The position numbers were made by a program, and so were the translations under genes. The notes under the pieces were generated by a model. It was not told where the DNA came from and did no database searches. It saw only the letters and a program-made list of their open reading frames with translations. Below, in pieces: positions 27,450 to 33,034 of a DNA stretch of 33,034 nt (its first letter is position 1; each line of letters starts with the position of its first letter). Source of the stretch: Syntrophomonadaceae bacterium (GTDB lineage: Bacteria; Bacillota; Dethiobacteria; DTU022); assembly GCA_003550645.1 (NCBI GenBank), contig PUKV01000245.1, positions 1-33,034 on the forward strand, given 5' to 3'.

Positions 27450-27626
27450 TTAACCAGTCTCCTGCAGGGTATCCTGGGGGCGCTGCTTTATTGCTTCCGC
27501 AATGTCGTGGTGTTTCTGCAGCTGCTACCAGGCTGTTAAATTTTTCCCCTTGGTTTTTATTTCAAGCTTGCCATGCATATTGAATTATTTGTAATTACTT
27601 TAATTATGCCAGCTATTGTTTACCTG

Positions 27627-27660
27627 TTAGACCAACCGGCCGACCGGTCAGTCGGTCTAA
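27627..27660. promoter_or_regulatory. Candidate TetR-family operator
   Basis: TTAGACCAACCGGCCGACCGGTCAGTCGGTCTAA: 34-bp inverted repeat with 13 of 17 symmetric pairs, including ACCGG-n4-CCGGT. Confidence 0.7.
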
Positions 27661-27663
27661 ACT

Positions 27664-27691
27664 ATTATAACATAAAATGTTAACATAACAA
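27664..27691 (-). promoter_or_regulatory. Promoter of the RND-TetR operon
   Basis: Minus strand TTGTTA (27691-27686) - 16 nt - TATAAT (27669-27664), immediately upstream of the operator palindrome. Confidence 0.65.
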
Positions 27692-27902
27692 GTGCAAATG
27701 TAAAGTTTGTATTTTCTGACTTGTGACTATTCAGCCTGAGTCGCCAGGAACTGCATAGCACTAAAGGCGAAAATATAGCGTGAATAAGGGCCTGCCGGGG
27801 TTCGCTAAGCCTGCGGGTAAGCCAGGGGGACGATTCCATTGTCTCCCCATCGGCCTGCACTGCTCCGTGGGACGCTTGCTCGAGCCGCCCCCGCAGCGCC
27901 GC

Positions 27903-29309
27903 TTAAAGCAGCGCCGCCTTTTCAGAGATCAAGTCCCAGGCTGCACGGACATGCCGCTCTGCCGTGGTCCTCTGGCCAATAGCCATGCGGATGGTGTAGC
28001 GGCCTTTTAATGTAGTGTGGGTTAAAAAAACTGTGCCGGCCTCGTTAACCTTTTCCAGCAGGGCGGCATTTAATGAGTTCAACTCCTCCTCGGAAACGCC
28101 GTCTTTCCTGTACCGGAAACAGACCAGGCTGAACTGGACCGGGGCCATCAGTTCAAAACGGCTGTCTGCTTCCACCCACTCTTTGAACAGGCCGGCCAGG
28201 TGAAGGTGCTCCCGGACCATTTCCTTTAATCCTTCCACCCCGTAAGTGCGGATCACAAACCACAGCTTCAGGGCCCGGAAGCGGCGGCCCAGCTGGATCC
28301 CCCAATCCCGGTAATTTTTAACTTCAGCATCCCGCTCGGTTTTCAAATACTCGGGGTGGATTTCGAAAGTACGGACCAGCGCTTCTTCGTCCCTGACAAA
28401 GTAAGCGGAGCAGTCGAAGTTAGTCAGCATCCACTTGTGGGGGTTGAAAACAAAGGAGTCAAAGAACTCTGAGCCGTCTAACAGGTGCTTCTTTTCCTCA
28501 AGCAGGGCGGCAGTCCCGCCAAAGGCGGCATCAACATGGAACCAGAGGCCGTGGCGGCGGCAGATCGGCCCAATCTCGGCCAGGGGATCGACTGCGGTTG
28601 ATGAAGTAGTGCCGATGGTGCCGATTACGCAAGCCGGTCCAAACCCGTCATCCCGGTCTTTTTCAATAGCTTTTTCCAGCTCTTCGGGGATCATGGCAAA
28701 ATTTTGGTCGGTAGGAATATGGCGCAGGTGTTCAATGCCGTAACCGGCAATTTTAACGTCCTTGTCGATACTGGAATGTCCCTCTTCGGAAGTATACACA
28801 CACAAAGGGCGGCGCAGGCCGCTGCGGTTGGACTCATAATTGGTCGCTTTTTCCCGGGCTGTAAGGAGAGCACAAAGGGTGGCCGTGGAGGCGGTATCCT
28901 GGATCACCCCGCTCATCACCTCAGGCAGACCAAGCATGCGGCCGAGCCACTGCATGACCACTTCTTCCAATTCTGCCGCTGCAGGTGAAGTCTGCCAGAC
29001 CATACACTGCGCCCCAAGGCCGGCGGTTAAAAGCTCGGCCAGCACCGAGGCGGGGCTGTTGTTGGCCGGAAAATAGGCAAACCAGCCCGGATGCTGCCAG
29101 TGGGTAATGCCGGGAATAATTATTTCCCGGAAGTCGCTAAATATTTTCTCCATCGGTTCTCCGGACTGAGGGGGCTGATCAGACAAGGCCTCCTTTATTT
29201 CACCCGGGTTTACAGTCGAACGGACCGGATATTTTTCTACTTCCTCAAAATAGTCTGCTACCCAGTCGATAAACTCGTAACCATAACGGCGGAATGTTTC
29301 TTTATCCAT
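27903..29309 (-). CDS. PLP-dependent (aromatic-L-amino-acid type) group II decarboxylase
   Basis: HPGWFAYFPANNSPASVLAELLTAGLGAQCMVWQTSPAAAELEEVVMQWLGRMLGLP, LWFHVDAAFGGTAAL, FVFNPHKWMLTNFDCSAYFVRD (PLP Lys). Confidence 0.92.
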   Translation of the reverse strand: MDKETFRRYGYEFIDWVADYFEEVEKYPVRSTVNPGEIKEALSDQPPQSGEPMEKIFSDFREIIIPGITHWQHPGWFAYFPANNSPASVLAELLTAGLGAQCMVWQTSPAAAELEEVVMQWLGRMLGLPEVMSGVIQDTASTATLCALLTAREKATNYESNRSGLRRPLCVYTSEEGHSSIDKDVKIAGYGIEHLRHIPTDQNFAMIPEELEKAIEKDRDDGFGPACVIGTIGTTSSTAVDPLAEIGPICRRHGLWFHVDAAFGGTAALLEEKKHLLDGSEFFDSFVFNPHKWMLTNFDCSAYFVRDEEALVRTFEIHPEYLKTERDAEVKNYRDWGIQLGRRFRALKLWFVIRTYGVEGLKEMVREHLHLAGLFKEWVEADSRFELMAPVQFSLVCFRYRKDGVSEEELNSLNAALLEKVNEAGTVFLTHTTLKGRYTIRMAIGQRTTAERHVRAAWDLISEKAALL

Positions 29310-29314
29310 AATCC

Positions 29315-30145
29315 TCAGGGCCTCCTTATAAGATTATAGGCAGCGGTGCCCGGGTAAGCAAAAAGAGCAGGGTAGAGCATCACCAGGGCGATGCTGCCTT
29401 TGAGGTAAAAATCGGCAACCATGAATAGAGCCAATACAACCTGGGCCAGGCGTATACGGCGGGTATCAAGGGCTTCATCACTGTTATCTCCGCTGACCTG
29501 CCCCTTCCCGGCCCGGAGAACCAGGACGATAGTAAGAATAGCCAGGGCCAGGGCGGCTATCCCGGTATAAATGCTAAACCCGGGGAAGTAGTAGTGCTGC
29601 GGGTAAAAAAAGATGAACATAACTATAAACAGGGCCAGGGAAATAAATGCATACCAGCCATATTTGCGCCCGGCAGGCGCCGGCACATGGAGGATACCGA
29701 CAAGCCCGAAAGCAGCGGCCGAGAAAGGTAAGGCAATCAAGGTCCCACCGGTAAACAGCACCGCTCCCAGAATAGTGATCAGGGCTGCATCGATAGGTGT
29801 AGCCTGAAGCCCGGTCGAGCCGTTGATCAACCTGCCCAGAAGCAGGATAAAAAACAGCGTGGCCAGGGCCGGCGGCCCGTAGAGCAGGAAGGCGGCGAAG
29901 GTAAAGGGCAGGGAGATAAAGGCAGACCAGTCATGCACCGGATCTATTTCCCGGCCGATCGCCCAGCTGAGAAAAACAGCAACTGCTGCTGCCCCGGCTG
30001 TGCCCAGTGCTTCCAGGAAGGGTACCCCCAGGGCCAGGTGGTATATGAATAATATTGCCAGGACAGCCAGGGTCACGAACACTATGGCCCGGTTGGTAAT
30101 GTAACAAAAATCAATCGGCCGGCCAAGTGCCGTTATTTTTGTAAT
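29315..30145 (-). CDS. Multi-TM membrane protein of unknown function; proposed AUU start
   Basis: ORF track begins at GTG 30082 (no SD). In-frame extension TKITALGRPIDFCYITNRAIV leads to ATT 30145-30143 with AAGGAGG 8 nt upstream. 5 nt separate its end from the decarboxylase start. Confidence 0.65.
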   Translation of the reverse strand: MTKITALGRPIDFCYITNRAIVFVTLAVLAILFIYHLALGVPFLEALGTAGAAAVAVFLSWAIGREIDPVHDWSAFISLPFTFAAFLLYGPPALATLFFILLLGRLINGSTGLQATPIDAALITILGAVLFTGGTLIALPFSAAAFGLVGILHVPAPAGRKYGWYAFISLALFIVMFIFFYPQHYYFPGFSIYTGIAALALAILTIVLVLRAGKGQVSGDNSDEALDTRRIRLAQVVLALFMVADFYLKGSIALVMLYPALFAYPGTAAYNLIRRP

Positions 30146-30316
30146 TTAAACCCCCTCCTTTTCCATCCAAGCTTATACTTTTCCATACTTACAGGCACAG
30201 CCCTAAGATAAAAGAGCCGTTTATCATTCAAGAATAACATTACCAGGTAACACAGGCTGAACAATAACAAAGCTTATATCAAGCTCAAGTGGCCAAAAAC
30301 CCAAACCAAACCCTTG

Positions 30317-31957
30317 TTAATTTTTCTGCTCACCCCTGCTGTAAACAATCCTGCCGTTAACCACGGTGAGATCGGCTTTTAAATCCGCTATAGCGGACGG
30401 TTCTACTGTAGTTATATCTTCTGAAAGCACCACCAGGTCGGCCAGCTTCCCTTCGGCAATACTGCCTTTTTCGTTTTCTTCGTAGGTACAGTAAGCAGAA
30501 CCCATAGTATAAATGTAAAGGGCTTCCTGCAGGCTGAGGCACTGGTCGGGGTTCCACCCGCCGGGAGGATTGCCGTACCGGTCCTGCCTGGTTACAGCGG
30601 CATGGATTCCTTCCAGGGGCTCGTAAGTCTCCACCGGGCAGTCGGATCCGCCGGCCAACCGGATCCCCCGGTCCATAAAATCTTTCCAGCGGTAGGTCCA
30701 GACCGCTCTTTTGGGACCGAGATGCCTGTCTACCAGGATATAATCCGAGGAAATAAAGGAGGGCTGGATATCGGCAATTACTCCCTGGTTTTCAAACCGG
30801 TCCAGGATCTTAGGGCCGGCCATCGATGCATGGATAACCCGGAACCGGGGATCGGAGTGCGGGTAACGCCTGGCCGCATCCTGGTATATTTCGAGGACCA
30901 TCTTTACCGCCGCATCTCCGATAGCATGGACAGCGCACTGCATCCCCTGCCCGGCAGCCATATTGACCAGCTCTTCCACTTCTCCGCGGGCCAGGACAGA
31001 TACCCCGCAGGTTTCAGAGCTACCCTCGTAAGGAGCAGAAACCAGGGCAGTTTTGCCACCGATAGAGCCATCAGTCAACAGCTTCAGTGGTCCGATCTTA
31101 AAATATTGGCCTCCCTGACCGGTGCGGTACCCACGGGCAAGGAAATTGCCAAGCAGGGAGGGTTCCGGCAGGAGGGCTTGCAGGTTCACCCGCAGCGGTA
31201 ATTCACCGGCCGCCTCAAGTTCGTAGTAAGTATCGATCAGCATCGAGGTACATTCTCCTCCCACGCTGGAAAGATCATCGGTTTGAACCGAGGTCAACCC
31301 GGCCGCCAGGAAATCCCCGGCTGCCGACTTAATTAATTTTTTGAGCTTGGCCTTGTCCAGCGGGGGTTGGAGGTTTGTAAGGATGCTCATAGCCTTTTCT
31401 TCAAGTAATCCGGTGGGAATTCCCCTGTCATCAACTTCAATCTTACCGCCTTCTACTGAAACCGCTTTCCGGTCTATCCCGGCCGCTTTCAGGGCGGCAG
31501 AATTGGCCACCATGACATGGCAGCAGGTGCGCATAATGGCCACGGGGTGATCGGGGGCAGCCCGGTCTAAATCCTGCCGGTTAGGGATACGTTTGTCCCT
31601 GAAAAGCGCCTGGTCCCATCCCCAGCCGAGGACCCACTGCCCTTTTCCCACTTTATTATTGCTAACATAAGCCCTGATAGCATCCACTATTTCATCGACC
31701 CCCCGGCAGCGGCGCAGGTCTACTTTTTCCGAGGTCAGGGCGTAGCCGACCAGGTGCATGTGGCTGTCGTTAAATCCGGGCAGGAGAGCCCGGCTCCTTA
31801 AATCAACCAGGGTGGTATGATCTTCCTGCAGGTTTAAAATATCGGCCGCAGGCCCAAGAGCTTTAATCCGCCCTCCTTCTACCGCCACGGCTTCCACTTC
31901 GCCCAACTTTTCTTCCATGGTAATAATCCGGCCGTTATAAAATATCAAATCACTCAA
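30317..31957 (-). CDS. Amidohydrolase family protein (YtcJ-like)
   Basis: LIFYNGRIITMEEKLGEVEAVAVEGGRIKALG, LLPGFNDSHMHLVGYAL, WVLGWGWDQALF, LLTDGSIGGKTALVSAPY, AVHAIGDAAV, LAGGSDCPVETYEPLEGI. TTG 31957 follows GGAGGG; ORF-track start 31993 lies upstream of that SD. Confidence 0.92.
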   Translation of the reverse strand: MSDLIFYNGRIITMEEKLGEVEAVAVEGGRIKALGPAADILNLQEDHTTLVDLRSRALLPGFNDSHMHLVGYALTSEKVDLRRCRGVDEIVDAIRAYVSNNKVGKGQWVLGWGWDQALFRDKRIPNRQDLDRAAPDHPVAIMRTCCHVMVANSAALKAAGIDRKAVSVEGGKIEVDDRGIPTGLLEEKAMSILTNLQPPLDKAKLKKLIKSAAGDFLAAGLTSVQTDDLSSVGGECTSMLIDTYYELEAAGELPLRVNLQALLPEPSLLGNFLARGYRTGQGGQYFKIGPLKLLTDGSIGGKTALVSAPYEGSSETCGVSVLARGEVEELVNMAAGQGMQCAVHAIGDAAVKMVLEIYQDAARRYPHSDPRFRVIHASMAGPKILDRFENQGVIADIQPSFISSDYILVDRHLGPKRAVWTYRWKDFMDRGIRLAGGSDCPVETYEPLEGIHAAVTRQDRYGNPPGGWNPDQCLSLQEALYIYTMGSAYCTYEENEKGSIAEGKLADLVVLSEDITTVEPSAIADLKADLTVVNGRIVYSRGEQKN

Positions 31958-31982
31958 AACCAGTTCCCTCCCCGCTGAAAAA

Positions 31983-33034
31983 TTACAGCTCAAAAAGCTC
32001 GCTGTGGATTGCTGCCGGTGTTACGTTTATTTGCTTGAGCTCACTTATCACAGCCCTGCTCATAGCCGGTGGGCCGCAGACATAAAACTCCTTGTTTTCA
32101 AGGGTGTCAATGTAATTCATGATCATCGGCCCCTTGATATGGCCTTTTTCTCCCTCCCAGTCGGGCTGATCGGACATGACCGGGATCACCTGCAGGCCGG
32201 GCATTTCTTTTTCCATATTTTCCAGCTCCTCGTGAAAGCAGAGGTTCTTCTCGCTGCGGTTGGCCCAGAAGAGAGTGACTTTTTGATCCAGCTTCCGCTC
32301 ATACATATAGCGAAGCATACTCATGAAAGGTGTAATGCCGATCCCCCCGGCAATGAAAACCGGTTCTTTACCGCTGTAATTAAGAAAGCTAAAGACTCCA
32401 TAGGGAGCATCGATAAAAGCCCGGTCTCCCACGCTGGTATCTTTAATGGTCATGGTAAAATCACCAAGTTTTTTAGGAGTTATAGAGAGGTGTTCAGCCG
32501 TGGGGCTGGAAGAAATGGTAAAAGGATGCGGGGATGAAAGCTGCCCGTCCCTTAAAAGCTGGATGAACATAAACTGCCCCGGTTTATAATCCAACCGGGG
32601 GCCTTTAAAGAAAAGGCTCCAGATATCCTCCGCTTCCTGCCGGACCTCGACCACTTCATAGGGACTGCGGCGGACAGAAGCTATTTTTACCAGGCGGTAA
32701 ACAGCTACGGCCAAAAATAGCAGGCCCAGTAAAACCAGGTAGTAGAAGAGCAGTGATTCGGGTGGGGCATGATAAAGAGCATGGCCCATGGCTACCGGAA
32801 ACAGGACATAGTTGACCAGGTGAATGTTGCGCCAGGTTTCGTAAGCCAGGCCAATTTTTTTGTAAGTGGAAGCCACCCCGGCTGTCACCATGAAACCAAG
32901 CAGGGCCAATACACCGCCCAGGATGAACAGGTCAAGGAAAGTTTCACCGAACTGCTGCAGGCGGAAAGCGATGATCAGCGCCGCATGAAATGTAACCATG
33001 ATCAGGCCGATGCGGCCAAAAACACGGTGCCGGC
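31983..33034 (-). CDS. Ferric-reductase-like transmembrane / ferredoxin reductase-type FAD-NAD(P) oxidoreductase, truncated by right window edge
   Basis: Frame stays open to the edge (RHRVFGRIGLIMVTFHAALI...); NIHLVNYVLFPVAMGHALYH heme-type His; HPFTISSSP FAD motif; AGGIGITPFMSMLRYMYE and VCGPPAMSRAV NAD-binding. Confidence 0.9.
   Translation of the reverse strand, partial: RHRVFGRIGLIMVTFHAALIIAFRLQQFGETFLDLFILGGVLALLGFMVTAGVASTYKKIGLAYETWRNIHLVNYVLFPVAMGHALYHAPPESLLFYYLVLLGLLFLAVAVYRLVKIASVRRSPYEVVEVRQEAEDIWSLFFKGPRLDYKPGQFMFIQLLRDGQLSSPHPFTISSSPTAEHLSITPKKLGDFTMTIKDTSVGDRAFIDAPYGVFSFLNYSGKEPVFIAGGIGITPFMSMLRYMYERKLDQKVTLFWANRSEKNLCFHEELENMEKEMPGLQVIPVMSDQPDWEGEKGHIKGPMIMNYIDTLENKEFYVCGPPAMSRAVISELKQINVTPAAIHSELFEL

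Noticed and set aside
24048-27453. Multiple plus-strand ORFs opposite the RND permease (up to 216 aa)
   Set aside because: Long antisense frames caused by codon bias; the minus-strand RND protein is unambiguous.
27525-27527. TAG in the RND leader as a possible pyrrolysine codon
   Set aside because: No SD, no Pyl genes visible and no homologous protein; far too weak to claim.

Overview
This 33 kb window looks like the chromosome of an anaerobic, Clostridia-like Firmicute: strong AGGAGG Shine-Dalgarno (SD) sites, bifurcation-type NuoEF, ferritin and a flavodiiron protein. I see no rRNA, tRNA, CRISPR array, prophage or transposase. Main content, left to right: a truncated PAS/GGDEF signalling protein; a GNAT-nitrilase fusion; a ClpP-class protease + rhomboid pair; an AbrB-type membrane protein; a NuoE/NuoF/FdhA formate dehydrogenase operon; a 55-aa membrane ORF absent from the ORF track; ferritin; DUF2284-like protein; an orphan RnfD/NqrB-like protein; a second diguanylate cyclase; HtrA-like protease; YIP1-like protein; SppA; cupin + flavodiiron protein; an RND transporter + TetR operon; an aromatic amino acid decarboxylase; an amidohydrolase; and a truncated ferric-reductase-like protein. 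Strongest observations: (1) fdhA is split by an in-frame TGA in a DHCARL-U-HAPTVAGL context followed by a SECIS-like hairpin, so it is very probably a selenoprotein; (2) three genes have a strong SD placed 8-9 nt before an AUU or AUC codon, with no convincing ATG/GTG/TTG; (3) the RND transporter carries a ~260-aa insertion with an internal repeat plus a C-terminal extra-TM extension, and a TetR-type operator overlaps the predicted transcription start; (4) the AbrB gene appears to be transcribed as a leaderless mRNA. All family assignments come from motif recognition, without database searches.
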